Assembly (NCBI GenBank): GCA_035272605.1
Contig: DATEQM010000066.1
Coordinates: 1-41,125 of the forward strand
Source: JOPF136 sp035272605
Lineage (GTDB): Bacteria > Acidobacteriota > Terriglobia > Acidiferrales > UBA7541
Reading direction: 5' to 3'
Length of the DNA stretch: 41,125 nucleotides
Positions 7,576 to 16,839 of the stretch are shown here, piece after piece. The notes under the pieces were generated by a model. The model searched no databases and was not told the DNA's origin. It saw only the letters and a program-made list of their open reading frames with translations. The translations under genes and the position numbers were made by a program. Numbering within the stretch: the stretch's first letter is position 1; every line of letters begins with the position of its first letter.

Positions 7576-8658
7576 CTAACTCCTCCATCGCAGCGTAACT
7601 CCCTCGGCTATCGGATGCTTCATCGGCTGGCCCGTCCGCTGCGCCTCCTGGTAGGCCTCCTTCAACTGGAAATACCAGCGGGCGGGACGGTCCGCGTCGT
7701 CAATCAGCATCTGCCGGCGGCTGCGGGCGAGTCCCACGGCCTGTTTTTCCATGGTCTCCTGGTCCTGCCGCAAGAATGTGGTGGCAAATTTCCGGAAAAT
7801 CCACGGGACCAGCGGCACCCAGGCGAATATGTTCCAGGCCGCGACGAAATCAATGCGCGAGCGTTCCGCCGTCACCGGCGTCACCGTGGCGCGGCTGGAA
7901 AACCAGTATTTGCCCGCCTCGATGCGCTCAAACCGCATGTTCGGCAGCACGAATTCGATGGTGGTCACCGGCTGGCCGTACACCTTCAGCAGTTTGTAGG
8001 GCGCGCTGTTGGCGGAGGGCGCGTGCGGGCGGATGCGGAAACCGTTCGGAATCGGTTCGAACACTTTCTCTTTCACCTGAATGCTGCTGCGTTTCCGCCA
8101 CCACCAGGATTGATGGACAAAGGGCCCGTGCGCCGGATCCATCAGCCCGATGATGCCCTGATCCACGTCGCAGGCCAGGTCGCACCACAGATGCACCATG
8201 CGGCAGCGGCCCTCGCCGCGCCATAGCCGCGGCGCGGCGGGCGCCGTGTTCTCCGGGCGATCCGGATCGGCGAAGTACACCCACACGTAGCCGTCCGCCT
8301 CGTCGGCGGGAAAGGCCCCGGCAAAAATGCGTTCCACTTTCAATTTGGATTCGCCCGGGACGAGCGAAGGAATCTCTCGGCACTGCCCGGTGCGGCAGTC
8401 GAATCGCCAGCCGTGGTAGCTGCATTCCACCGTCAGGCCGTCAAAATGCCCGGCGGAAAGGGGCATGCCGCGGTGCGGGCAGAAATCCCGCAACGCGAAG
8501 GCGCGCCCCTGCGCGTCCCGCCCCACCACCAGCGCCTCGCCCAGCAGTTCCGCCGTCGCCGGCCCGCGCCCGCGCAGCTCCGCCGAGCGCATCGCCGGAT
8601 ACCAGCATCCGCGTAGCGCCGCCGGGGCGCCCCGTTCCTGCGTTCCGTTCTCGCTCAT
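7576..8658 (-). CDS. Rieske 2Fe-2S aromatic-ring/side-chain oxygenase
   Basis: The 360-residue product is an oxygenase alpha-subunit-like protein. The N-terminal Rieske domain has CPHRG followed by CSYHGW, giving the two Cys and two His cluster ligands. The C-terminal domain has DVDQGIIGLMDPAHGPFVHQ, matching the mononuclear iron D-x2-H-x4-H pattern of the vanillate O-demethylase/pheophorbide oxygenase group. The WRGEGRC and W-rich segments and the C-terminal WIFRKFATTF may be membrane-associated. A separate reductase would be required and none is nearby. I chose ATG 8658 (MSENGT) rather than the start ten codons earlier, because it clears the inverted repeat at 8671-8685. The substrate is unknown. 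Confidence 0.85.
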   Translation of the reverse strand: MSENGTQERGAPAALRGCWYPAMRSAELRGRGPATAELLGEALVVGRDAQGRAFALRDFCPHRGMPLSAGHFDGLTVECSYHGWRFDCRTGQCREIPSLVPGESKLKVERIFAGAFPADEADGYVWVYFADPDRPENTAPAAPRLWRGEGRCRMVHLWCDLACDVDQGIIGLMDPAHGPFVHQSWWWRKRSSIQVKEKVFEPIPNGFRIRPHAPSANSAPYKLLKVYGQPVTTIEFVLPNMRFERIEAGKYWFSSRATVTPVTAERSRIDFVAAWNIFAWVPLVPWIFRKFATTFLRQDQETMEKQAVGLARSRRQMLIDDADRPARWYFQLKEAYQEAQRTGQPMKHPIAEGVTLRWRS

Positions 8659-8670
8659 GTCATTTTCGGC

Positions 8671-8685
8671 AGCGTACACTACGCT
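8671..8685. promoter_or_regulatory. Perfect inverted repeat upstream of the Rieske gene
   Basis: AGCGTA-CAC-TACGCT, 6-3-6, lies 12 nt upstream of the ATG at 8658. Its position suits a dimeric repressor operator; no linked regulator is seen. Confidence 0.4.
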
Positions 8686-8753
8686 CAAGCACGCGGCAAT
8701 GCCTCTCCCAGGACGAATGGGGGACGAGTGGAGAAAGACGAGGAGTTTCTCGC

Positions 8754-8767
8754 CCGCCTAGGCGGGT
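8754..8767. repeat. 14-bp perfect palindrome between Rieske and S9 genes
   Basis: CCCGCCTAGGCGGG lies 44 nt beyond the S9 peptidase stop. It could be part of that gene's terminator or a short palindromic element. No T-run follows. Confidence 0.4.
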
Positions 8768-8810
8768 GAACTTCGGCACAAAGATAGAGAAGGCACGAAG
8801 AAGAAGCGGG

Positions 8811-10862
8811 TCAAGGTTTCTTGCGATGGGCGTCGAACCAGTTGAGGGTGTAGACGACCTTGGCGACCTGATGGCTGGGGCGGCGGCTGAGGCCGTGGGG
8901 CTCTCCGGGGAAGCGCACCAGAACCGATTCGACCTTGAGAAGTTTGAGCGCCGCGTAGTACTGCTCGGCCTCGGAGATGGGAGTGCGGAAGTCTTCCTCG
9001 CCGGTCATGAGCAGGGTGGGCGTCTTCACGTTTTTCACCAGGGAAATCACGGAGCGCTTCATGTAGTCGTCGGTGAAATCCCAGGGATTGCCTGGAAACC
9101 AGTATTGCGCGCCGAAGGAAGGCAGGTCGGAAGTCAACACCCAGCTATACCAGTTGATGACGGGATAGAGGCTGGCGGCGGCGCGGAAGCGGTCGGTGTG
9201 ATCGATCATCCAGCAGGTGAGCACACCGCCGCCGGAGCCTCCGGTGACAAAGAGATTATCGGGGTCGAGGTAGTGCCGGGCAAGAAGTGCGTCGACGCCG
9301 GAGTTGAGGTCGTAAAAATCGTTGCCGGGATAGGCGTGGTGGATCAGGTTGGCGAACTCCTCGCCGTAGCTCGTGCTGCCGCGCGGGTTCGTGTACAGGA
9401 TCACGTAACCCCGGGCGGCCCAGATCTGCGCGTTCAGATCAAAGCGGTCGCCGTAGTTGGAGAAAGGCCCGCCGTGAATCTGGAAGATGAGGGGATATTT
9501 CCTGGAGGGATCGAAATCCGGCGGCTTGATGATCCAGCCTTCAATCTTGCGCTTGTCGAAGGAAGATTCGTACCAGAATTCCTCGACGGCGCCCAGTTTC
9601 TTGGCGGTGAAGAGTTCGCGATTGAGCGCGGTGAGGACGCGGAGTTTGGGATCGGCGAGAGAAGCCACCGCCACGTCGCCGGGGTCGGAGGGCGTGTCGT
9701 ATCGGACGGCGAATGCGCCATCGCTCGCGACGCTGAACTCCGCCCCGGCATTGAGGTGATCGGCGAGAACGCGCGTCGCGCCGTCGAGCGAAGAATAGGC
9801 GAGCTTGGAATCGCCCTGATCCGCGTAGGTGAAGAAAATGCCCTTGCCGTCGGCGGCCCAGCGGGGACTGCCCGCGTCGCGATCCAGCTGCGAAGTGACC
9901 GGGTGAGGATTCGTGCCATCGCGGTTGGCGAGATACAGGTAGTTGGTCTGGTGGCCCTGGTAGCGGTCATCGAAGCCGGTGTAGGCGATGAGTTTGCCGT
10001 CGGGTGAAACCTCCGGGGATTGGTTGGGGCCGTTGCGATGAGTGAGTTGCGTCATCGAGCCGTCAGCGATGCGGATTTCGAAGATCTCGGTGTGCAGAGG
10101 CTGGTACTCGTAGTCGGCGGTGCCATTCATGGAAACGACGAGCGATTTCCCATCGGGCGCCCAGGAGGCGTAGGAGCCTCCAAAACCGCCGGCGCCGGGG
10201 CCGTGGGGAAATTTGCCGGTGGTGAGCTGGCGAGGCGCGCCGCCGTCGGACGCAATGACGAAAATCTGTGTATAGCCGGGCTTGAGATAGCCGGGACCAT
10301 TGAAGCGATAGATGAGGTCCTCATAGACCTTGGGCGGTTCGGCCCATTTGGCGCCTTCGGGCGCGGCGGGCAGCGCGGCGATTTTCGGAGGAGCGGCGGA
10401 GACGAGCGCGGTGAAGGCAATCTGCTTTCCATCGGGAGACCAGGAAATACCGGCCGGAGGGTTTTCGAGGTCGGTAAGCTTGGCGGTCTGGCCGGAATCC
10501 ATCCAGCGAACGTAGAGCTGCGTCTTTCCGTCTCGATCGGAGAGGAAAGCGAGGCGCGTGCCATCGGGCGACCAGCGCGGGAAGGTGTCGCTGAAGTTGC
10601 CGGTGGTGAGCGGGCGATGCTCGGAACCGTCGGAATTGACGATCCATAGGTTCGAGACGCTGCGGTCCGAGGCGATGTCCTTGGACTGGCGCGCGTAGAC
10701 AATGCGTTTGCCGTCGGGAGAGATTTGCGGATCGGTAGCGACCTGCACGCGGAAAACGTCCATGGGCTCCAGCCGGTCGGGAATCTCCTGAGCCCTGGCG
10801 AGGAGAGGCGAAAGCACGAAGAGGGTGACGACGGCGGCGAGGCAACGGCATTTTTGAGACAC
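8811..10862 (-). CDS. Secreted S9-family prolyl-oligopeptidase-type peptidase
   Basis: The 683-residue product has a signal peptide (about 1-25, ending LARAQ), a WD40-like/PD40 beta-propeller (about 40-390, with repeated ISPDGKRIVYAR-, WSPDGTRLAFLS- and SPDGKLIAYTG-type blades) and a C-terminal alpha/beta hydrolase. The triad is Ser543 (GGSGGG), Asp624 (GEEDF) and His656 (GEPHG). This is the acylaminoacyl/dipeptidyl peptidase architecture, in which the propeller limits access to short peptides. The start is GTG at 10862, with AAAGGA seven bases upstream. With the S10 enzyme it gives the cell two exported peptide-degrading hydrolases. Confidence 0.92.
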   Translation of the reverse strand: MSQKCRCLAAVVTLFVLSPLLARAQEIPDRLEPMDVFRVQVATDPQISPDGKRIVYARQSKDIASDRSVSNLWIVNSDGSEHRPLTTGNFSDTFPRWSPDGTRLAFLSDRDGKTQLYVRWMDSGQTAKLTDLENPPAGISWSPDGKQIAFTALVSAAPPKIAALPAAPEGAKWAEPPKVYEDLIYRFNGPGYLKPGYTQIFVIASDGGAPRQLTTGKFPHGPGAGGFGGSYASWAPDGKSLVVSMNGTADYEYQPLHTEIFEIRIADGSMTQLTHRNGPNQSPEVSPDGKLIAYTGFDDRYQGHQTNYLYLANRDGTNPHPVTSQLDRDAGSPRWAADGKGIFFTYADQGDSKLAYSSLDGATRVLADHLNAGAEFSVASDGAFAVRYDTPSDPGDVAVASLADPKLRVLTALNRELFTAKKLGAVEEFWYESSFDKRKIEGWIIKPPDFDPSRKYPLIFQIHGGPFSNYGDRFDLNAQIWAARGYVILYTNPRGSTSYGEEFANLIHHAYPGNDFYDLNSGVDALLARHYLDPDNLFVTGGSGGGVLTCWMIDHTDRFRAAASLYPVINWYSWVLTSDLPSFGAQYWFPGNPWDFTDDYMKRSVISLVKNVKTPTLLMTGEEDFRTPISEAEQYYAALKLLKVESVLVRFPGEPHGLSRRPSHQVAKVVYTLNWFDAHRKKP

Positions 10863-10982
10863 GGTAGTTTCCTTTCGCGGATGTTTCTTACCCGGAATTT
10901 CTGATTTGGGATCGTCTGCGCGTGCGCATCGTACGCTTCTGGTGCCCTCGATACAACGACCACGGCGCCCGGGCAGGGAGGG

Positions 10983-11008
10983 GATGGCGACGTAAAGTCG
11001 CCGCTACA
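10983..11008 (-). repeat. REP-like palindrome with GTAG foot
   Basis: On the minus strand: GTAGC, then GGCGAC-tttac-GTCGCC. The hairpin arms are at 10986-10991 and 10997-11002. The same foot and loop occur at 22078-22122. It lies in the 184-nt gap between the S9 peptidase start and the kinase stop, which otherwise shows nothing clear. Confidence 0.5.
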
Positions 11009-11046
11009 TTCAGAGTTTTCCGACGGTGAGGCTGGGCTCGCGCACC

Positions 11047-13773
11047 TCAGCGGAAATTGCTGATCAGGATGATGTCGCTGGTGCTGTTGCCGCGGGCCAT
11101 GGCGAGCTGCTTGCCGTCGCGCGACCAGGAGAATGCGAAAATGAGGCCGGAGGAGAAGTTGGTGAGCTGTTTCGGTGGCCCTCCCGCAAGTGGCTGGCGC
11201 CAGATGTTGGAGACACCGCCTCGCGTCAGAGCGTAATCCACCGCGCGGCCATCGGGCGCCCAATGGCTCAGTCCCGCGCCGGCGGGCGCGGTGAATGTGT
11301 GGACCGGCGCGCCTCCGCCGGAGGGAATGATGGTCCGTACAATTGGACTCGTCTCTGAGGCTCCATTCGCCACGTAGGCGATCAGCTTTCCGTCAGGAGA
11401 AATGGCTGCGACTCCTCCAGCACTATTGTCCGCCAACCGCGTGGGGCTTCCCCCTTCGACGGGGAGCCGGTAAACTTTCGGACCAGAAACGTAGGCCAAC
11501 CATTTTCCGTCGGGGGAGCAGTCGGCTCCATACTCAGGACCGTTGTTCGTGATGCGGGCGGGCGACGAGCCATCCGCGTCCATCCGCCAAATATTCAACT
11601 GGGAGCCACTCACAGCCTGGAACACGATGGACCGGCCGTCTCCACAGGCGGACGGGGAATAGTTCCGGTGCACATTCGGGGTGAGGAGCGTGGGGCCACC
11701 CCCTTGCGCGGGAATGCTGAAGAGGTCGCCAATTCCATTCGCATAGACGATGGTCCCATTCGGGAACCAACTGCTCGCGTAGCCCGTGGGCTCGCCGGAG
11801 GTGACCTGCCGCCCGTGTAAAACATCACCGGCGGGGAAGACCCACAAATTGGAAAGTGCCGTCAACTCCCTAGTCACCAGCGTCTTTCCGTCGCGCGTCA
11901 AATCCAGGCAGCACAGACTGTAGTTGGTCAGGTCGTTGGTAAACCGCCGCGCCTCGCCGGACGGATAAGAGATAAACCAGAGCTGGCCCCGGTTGCCCTG
12001 CGAGGCATCGGCCATTCCCACCAGCAGGCCGCTTCCATCCGGCAGCCATTTCGGCCGGCCCAGGTTTGTCTCGCTGTTGAATAGGGTGCGCGGAGTCCCA
12101 CCCTTCGCCGGGAACGCCAACAACTTCCAATGCAGGCCCTGGTCGGCTGTGAGAACTGAGGCAAGAATCGTATTCCCGTCGGGAGACCAGGCAGGCCCGA
12201 GCAAAGTCGTCCGATTCACGGCTGCCTTGAGATCTCCCAGGAGATGCTCGCCACCTCCATCGGCCGCCGCCACGAGGAGGTGAATTTCGGCCTTGTCCGG
12301 AACTCCCCGAATGAAGGCCATCTCCTTTCCGTCAGGTGAAAAGCTGACGGGCGCATCAATGTCGCGAATCAACTGGCGTGGCGCGCCACCCAAAACGGGC
12401 ATCTGGAAGAGCGTGGAATAGTTGAAAGTCTCCTTGCTGGTGCGGACAAAGTAAATGTAATTTCCATCGGGAGAAAAGGTGAGCCCGTCGAAGACGACGA
12501 CATCCGGGGCCAGTATGGGCACATCGCTGCCCGTGGCCACTTGGCGGACCATCAGGCTTTGCTTTTCGCCGTCGCGCAGAACGTAGACCACGTACTGGCC
12601 GTCGGGCGAGATGGCCACGTCGCTGGCCTTGCCGCTCTGCGTGAGGCGCGAGATTTTCATTTCCTGGAGGTTCAGCGCGGGTTTGCGGGTGGTCCACTTG
12701 TAGACGCCGAAGCTGACGGCTGCGAGCAGGGCCACAATTCCGGCGACGGCCATCGCTGCTGTCTTCCAGCCGGGCTTGGCTGCTGCAATGGCCGTGGTGG
12801 TTCCCGACGCGGGTGCCGCGCCCTGCGTGGGGCCCTGGGTGGCGATCGTCCCGCTGGCGCCAGCCGCAGCTCCCGCACCTGAGGTGTCTTGCACCGCCGT
12901 CCGCCCCGAGCTTGTGTCGCGCAATAAGCGCTTCAGGTCGGTGCGTATGTCCGCGGCGCTCTGGTAGCGCAGGTTGCGGTCCTTCTCCAGCGCCTTGCTG
13001 ATCACTTCTTCGAGTTTCGGCGGCAGGTCCGGATTCAGCCGCGCCGGGGCCGCCGGCGCGCGGTTCAGGATGGCGTCGGTGATCACGCCGGAAGTGTCCC
13101 CGCGGAAAGGCATGGCCCCCGTGGCCATTTCGTAAAGCACCGCGCCGAAGCTGAACAGGTCTGTGCGCGCGTCGAGCTCCTTGCCGCGCACCTGCTCCGG
13201 CGACATGTACGCCACCGTTCCCACCGCGGTCCCGGGGCTGGTGAGCAGGTCGTCGTGCAGATTCGCGGCGCCGTCCGCGGTCATGGTGAGGCCTTCTTCC
13301 TGGCGCGTCTGCTTGGCGAGGCCGAAGTCGAGGATTTTGGCGTGGCCGCGGGCGGTGAGGAAGATGTTCGCGGGCTTGATGTCGCGGTGGACGATGCCTT
13401 TGGCATGCGCGGCGTCGAGCGCGTCGGCGACTTCCGTGCCGATCTCGAGGAGCTGATCGAGGTCGAGGGGGCGTCCGCTGATGCGGTGCTTGAGCGTGGC
13501 GCCTTCCATGAACTCCATGGCAATGAAGGTCTGGCCTGCGTCGTCGCCGATTTCGTAGATGGTGCAGATGTTGGGGTGGTTGAGCGCGGAGGCGGCGCGG
13601 GCTTCGCGGCGGAAGCGTTCGAGCGCGACAGGATCGCGAGCCAAGTCCGCGGGAAGGAACTTCAGGGCGACAAAGCGGCCGAGGGCGGTGTCTTCGGCTT
13701 TGTAGACCACGCCCATGCCACCGCCGCCAAGTTTTTCGACAATGCGGTAGTGGGAGACGGTTTGGCCGATCAT
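11047..13773 (-). CDS. Receptor-like Ser/Thr kinase with PD40 beta-propeller (copy 2)
   Basis: This 908-residue transmembrane kinase has a cytoplasmic Hanks-type catalytic domain (about 9-285) with Gly loop GGGGMGVVYKAED, Lys38 in VALKF, HRDIKPAN (129-136), DFG (149-151) and a GTVAYMSPEQ segment. An Ala/Gly/Thr-rich linker and one membrane helix (about 338-358) follow. An extracytoplasmic six- or seven-bladed PD40 propeller (about 375-908) has many SPDG blades (for example ISPDGQYVVYVL, SFSPDGKEMAFI). It presumably senses an extracellular ligand. I chose ATG 13773 over the longer open frame to 14181, since the sister protein starts at the same place and the upstream translation is low complexity. 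A minus-strand promoter at 13799-13827 agrees. Confidence 0.88.
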   Translation of the reverse strand: MIGQTVSHYRIVEKLGGGGMGVVYKAEDTALGRFVALKFLPADLARDPVALERFRREARAASALNHPNICTIYEIGDDAGQTFIAMEFMEGATLKHRISGRPLDLDQLLEIGTEVADALDAAHAKGIVHRDIKPANIFLTARGHAKILDFGLAKQTRQEEGLTMTADGAANLHDDLLTSPGTAVGTVAYMSPEQVRGKELDARTDLFSFGAVLYEMATGAMPFRGDTSGVITDAILNRAPAAPARLNPDLPPKLEEVISKALEKDRNLRYQSAADIRTDLKRLLRDTSSGRTAVQDTSGAGAAAGASGTIATQGPTQGAAPASGTTTAIAAAKPGWKTAAMAVAGIVALLAAVSFGVYKWTTRKPALNLQEMKISRLTQSGKASDVAISPDGQYVVYVLRDGEKQSLMVRQVATGSDVPILAPDVVVFDGLTFSPDGNYIYFVRTSKETFNYSTLFQMPVLGGAPRQLIRDIDAPVSFSPDGKEMAFIRGVPDKAEIHLLVAAADGGGEHLLGDLKAAVNRTTLLGPAWSPDGNTILASVLTADQGLHWKLLAFPAKGGTPRTLFNSETNLGRPKWLPDGSGLLVGMADASQGNRGQLWFISYPSGEARRFTNDLTNYSLCCLDLTRDGKTLVTRELTALSNLWVFPAGDVLHGRQVTSGEPTGYASSWFPNGTIVYANGIGDLFSIPAQGGGPTLLTPNVHRNYSPSACGDGRSIVFQAVSGSQLNIWRMDADGSSPARITNNGPEYGADCSPDGKWLAYVSGPKVYRLPVEGGSPTRLADNSAGGVAAISPDGKLIAYVANGASETSPIVRTIIPSGGGAPVHTFTAPAGAGLSHWAPDGRAVDYALTRGGVSNIWRQPLAGGPPKQLTNFSSGLIFAFSWSRDGKQLAMARGNSTSDIILISNFR

Positions 13774-13798
13774 CGGTTGGGCTTTGCCACGGGCGGTG

Positions 13799-13827
13799 AT
13801 GATAGGTGGAATCGGAGAGCGAGTCAA
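13799..13827 (-). promoter_or_regulatory. Promoter of kinase copy 2
   Basis: Minus strand: TTGACT (13827-13822), 17 nt, TATCAT (13804-13799). Transcription would start about 19 nt upstream of the ATG at 13773. It lies in the 251-nt gap between the two kinase genes, which shows nothing else. Confidence 0.55.
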
Positions 13828-14024
13828 AGAGGCGGTGACGAGTGATGAGGGATGAGCGACGAGTGAACCGCGGGAGGTCTGATCAGCACCGACGGTGGAC
13901 CGTCCGCCGCAGTCGGAGCCGGAGGCGAAACCGAAACCGAGGAACCAAAAGCGAAAGGCGCCACCTTTTTTGGGAACCAAAGGGAGGGGCACCCGGCGCA
14001 GGGAGAAGTCACAGACGGCAAACC

Positions 14025-16766
14025 TCAGCGGAAATTGCTGATCAGGACGATGTCGCTGGAAAGCGAGCCGCGCGACATCGCCAACTGTTTCCCGTCTCGA
14101 GACCAGTCGAAACTGAAGATGAGCCCCGAGGTAAAGTTCGTGATCCGCTTCGGACCGCCGCCGGAGAGCGGCTGCCGCCAAATGTTGGTTGCGCCCTGGC
14201 GAGTGAGCAGGTAGTCAATGCTTTGACTATCGGGGGACCAGTGGGTTGTGCCCGAGCCGGCAATGAAGGGGAATTTGTGAAGAGCGGCGCCGCCGGTGGC
14301 GGGGATCACGACTCGAATCAGGGCGGCCGTGGCCGGGTCACCAAGGCCCAAATACGTGACCAGCTTCCCGTCCGGCGAGATAAGCGTGCCTCCCGCGAAG
14401 TTATCGCCCGCCAACTGCGTCGGCGTACCGCCCTCGACGGGGAGCCGGTAAATCGCCCTGTCCGAAGCATAGGTTAGCCATTTGCCGTCGGGCGAGCAGT
14501 CCGGCGAGTTCTCCGATTGCCCGTCGGTGAGGCGGGTGGGGTGCGAGCCGTCAGCATCCATGCGCCAGATGTTTACGCGAGCGTTGGCGGCAGCCTGGAG
14601 GATAATCGATCGGCCGTCGCCGCACGCGGCAAGCGCTTTGACCCGGTACTGATGCGCATCAAGGAGTCTGCGAGCGCTGCCGCCGCCCGCCGAGGTGCTG
14701 ACGACATCAAAACCCTCCGTGAGCGAAATGATGGATCCGTCCGGCATCATGGAAAGCGGCAGGCCGGTGGGCTCCCCGGAAGTGATCTGACGCAACTGAG
14801 CCGGATTGCTTGCGGGCGCGACCCAGATATCGGAAATGCGCGAGGTGGCCACGGTCACCAGCGTCTTCGCATCCCGTGTCACGTCGAGATCGAGAACGTC
14901 GTAATTGCTCAGATCGTTGGTAAGCCGCCGGACTTCACCCGAGGGGTAGGAAACAAGAAAGAACTGTCCGTGGCTACCCAGGGCACTCTCTTCCACACCC
15001 ACCAACAGGCCGCTTCCGTCGGAGAGCCACTGGGGGCGTCCGATGCGCGATTCCGAGGAGTAGAGTAATCGCGGCTCGCCGCCGGCCAGGGGGAAGGCGA
15101 CCAGTACCCAATGCTTCCCCTTTTCCAGGGGGCGGAAAGAGACTGCAATGGTTTTTCCGTCGGGTGACCATGCGGGGCCGATGATGAGTTGAAATCCGAG
15201 ATCGGCAGTCTGCTTCACAAATGCCCGCTCCCCGCTGCCATCGGCCGCGGCAATCAGAACATCGATCTGCTTTTCAGTCGGCACACCTCGGACGAAGGCG
15301 AATTGCTTTCCATCAGGCGAAAAGCTCACCGGCGTGTCTACGTCGCGGACCAGCTGCCGCGGAGTGCCGCCGAGCACCGGCATCTGATAGATGGCGGAAT
15401 AGTTGAACGCTTCTTTGCTCGATCGGACGAAGTCGATGTAGCTGCCGTCCGGTGTGAAGGTCAGTCCATAGAAGTTCACCACGTCGGGCGGGAGGATAAC
15501 CACGTCGCTTCCCGTGGCCACCTGGCGCACCATCAGGCTCTGCTTTTCGCCTTCGCGCAGTACGTAGACGACGTACTCGCCGTTCGGTGAAATGGCAGCG
15601 TCGGCGGCCTTCCCGCTCTGGGTGAGGCGCGAGATTTTCATTTCCTGCAGGTTCAGAGGGGGTTTGCGGGTGGCCCATTTGTAGACGCCGAAGCTGACGG
15701 CGGCGAGCAGGGCCACTGCTCCGGCGACGGCCAGGGCCGCCTTCTTCCCTGCCGGCCGGGCCGCAGCGACTACTGTGGTGGATCCGGAAGCCGAGGCCGC
15801 GCCCTGCGCTGCGGTGACGCCGCTGGCTCCCGCTGCTGCTTCCGCCCCAGTGGCGTCTTTCACTGCTGTGCGCCCGGACGTGGAGTCGCGCAGCAGGCGC
15901 TTCAAATCGGCGCGCATTTCCGCGGCGCTCTGGTAGCGCAGGTTGCGGTCCTTTTCGAGCGCCTTGTTGATCACCTCTTCAAGCTTCGGCGGCAGGTCCG
16001 GATTCAACCGAACGGCCGCAACCGGGGTGCCGTGCAGAATGCCGTCGGTGATCACGCCGGACGTGTCGCCGCGAAAAGGCAGCGTGCCGGTGGACATTTC
16101 ATAGAGCACGGCGCCGAAACTGAACAGGTCGGTGCGCGGGTCGAGATCCTTGCCGCGCACCTGCTCCGGCGACATGTAGGCCACCGTGCCCACGGCAGCG
16201 CCCGGGCTGGTAAGGAATTGTTCGTCGGCGTCGGCCGTCATTTCGCCGGACATGGTGACGCCTTGCGCGTTCGCCGCCCGCGTCTGTTTGGCCAGCCCGA
16301 AATCGAGGATTTTGGCGTGGCCACGCGCCGCCACGAAGATGTTCGCCGGCTTGACGTCGCGGTGCACGATGCCCTGCGCGTGCGCGGCGTCGAGCGCGTC
16401 GGCCACCTCGATGCCGATTTCCAGCAGCCGCTCCGCGTCCATGGGACGGCCGCCGATGCGGTGTTTGAGCGTGGCCCCGTCCATGAATTCCATGGCGATG
16501 AAGGCATGGCCGGCATCTTCCCCGATTTCGTAAATCGTGCAGATGTTGGGGTGATTCAGCGCGGAGGCGGCGCGGGCCTCGCGACGGAAGCGTTCCAGCG
16601 CTACGGGATCGCGGGCCATTTCCGCCGGAAGGAATTTCAGCGCCGTGAAGCGGCCGAGGGTGACGTCTTCTGCCTTGTACACCACGCCCATGCCCCCGCC
16701 GCCCAACTTTTCGACAATGCGGTAGTGGGAGACGGTTTGGCCGATGAGCGAGGCGGAAGGATCCAT
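14025..16766 (-). CDS. Receptor-like Ser/Thr kinase with PD40 beta-propeller (copy 1)
   Basis: A 913-residue paralogue of the neighbouring kinase, near-identical in the kinase domain and juxtamembrane region and more divergent in the propeller. Catalytic residues are present: Lys44, HRDVKPAN (His135-Arg136-Asp137), DFG (155-157) and GTVAYMSPEQ. The linker is Ala/Gly/Ser-rich, the membrane helix is at about 343-363 and the PD40 propeller at about 380-913; both copies end in SRDGKQLAM and an ISNFR C-terminus. The pattern is a tandem duplication followed by divergence of the sensor, which suggests different ligands but shared intracellular targets. The two promoters are distinct, so expression may be separate. 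Confidence 0.9.
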   Translation of the reverse strand: MDPSASLIGQTVSHYRIVEKLGGGGMGVVYKAEDVTLGRFTALKFLPAEMARDPVALERFRREARAASALNHPNICTIYEIGEDAGHAFIAMEFMDGATLKHRIGGRPMDAERLLEIGIEVADALDAAHAQGIVHRDVKPANIFVAARGHAKILDFGLAKQTRAANAQGVTMSGEMTADADEQFLTSPGAAVGTVAYMSPEQVRGKDLDPRTDLFSFGAVLYEMSTGTLPFRGDTSGVITDGILHGTPVAAVRLNPDLPPKLEEVINKALEKDRNLRYQSAAEMRADLKRLLRDSTSGRTAVKDATGAEAAAGASGVTAAQGAASASGSTTVVAAARPAGKKAALAVAGAVALLAAVSFGVYKWATRKPPLNLQEMKISRLTQSGKAADAAISPNGEYVVYVLREGEKQSLMVRQVATGSDVVILPPDVVNFYGLTFTPDGSYIDFVRSSKEAFNYSAIYQMPVLGGTPRQLVRDVDTPVSFSPDGKQFAFVRGVPTEKQIDVLIAAADGSGERAFVKQTADLGFQLIIGPAWSPDGKTIAVSFRPLEKGKHWVLVAFPLAGGEPRLLYSSESRIGRPQWLSDGSGLLVGVEESALGSHGQFFLVSYPSGEVRRLTNDLSNYDVLDLDVTRDAKTLVTVATSRISDIWVAPASNPAQLRQITSGEPTGLPLSMMPDGSIISLTEGFDVVSTSAGGGSARRLLDAHQYRVKALAACGDGRSIILQAAANARVNIWRMDADGSHPTRLTDGQSENSPDCSPDGKWLTYASDRAIYRLPVEGGTPTQLAGDNFAGGTLISPDGKLVTYLGLGDPATAALIRVVIPATGGAALHKFPFIAGSGTTHWSPDSQSIDYLLTRQGATNIWRQPLSGGGPKRITNFTSGLIFSFDWSRDGKQLAMSRGSLSSDIVLISNFR

Positions 16767-16775
16767 GCGGCGGCC

Positions 16776-16805
16776 ATCTTAGGGGTGCGATCCCAACCGT
16801 GTCAA
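16776..16805 (-). promoter_or_regulatory. Promoter of kinase copy 1, near-leaderless
   Basis: Minus strand: TTGACA (16805-16800), 18 nt, TAAGAT (16781-16776). The predicted start of transcription is about 3 nt from the ATG at 16766. No Shine-Dalgarno is present. Confidence 0.5.
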
Positions 16806-16839
16806 CGAAGGGAAGCCCGGACGCGTGCGAGGTTGCGGG

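Noticed and set aside
8766..10007. Long plus-strand frame opposite the S9 peptidase
   Set aside because: The minus-strand gene has a full catalytic triad and propeller blades; this frame has no recognisable domain.
13774..14181. N-terminal extension of kinase copy 2
   Set aside because: The paralogue starts at the equivalent of 13773, a promoter lies at 13799-13827, and the extra residues are low complexity and overlap the 3' end of kinase copy 1.
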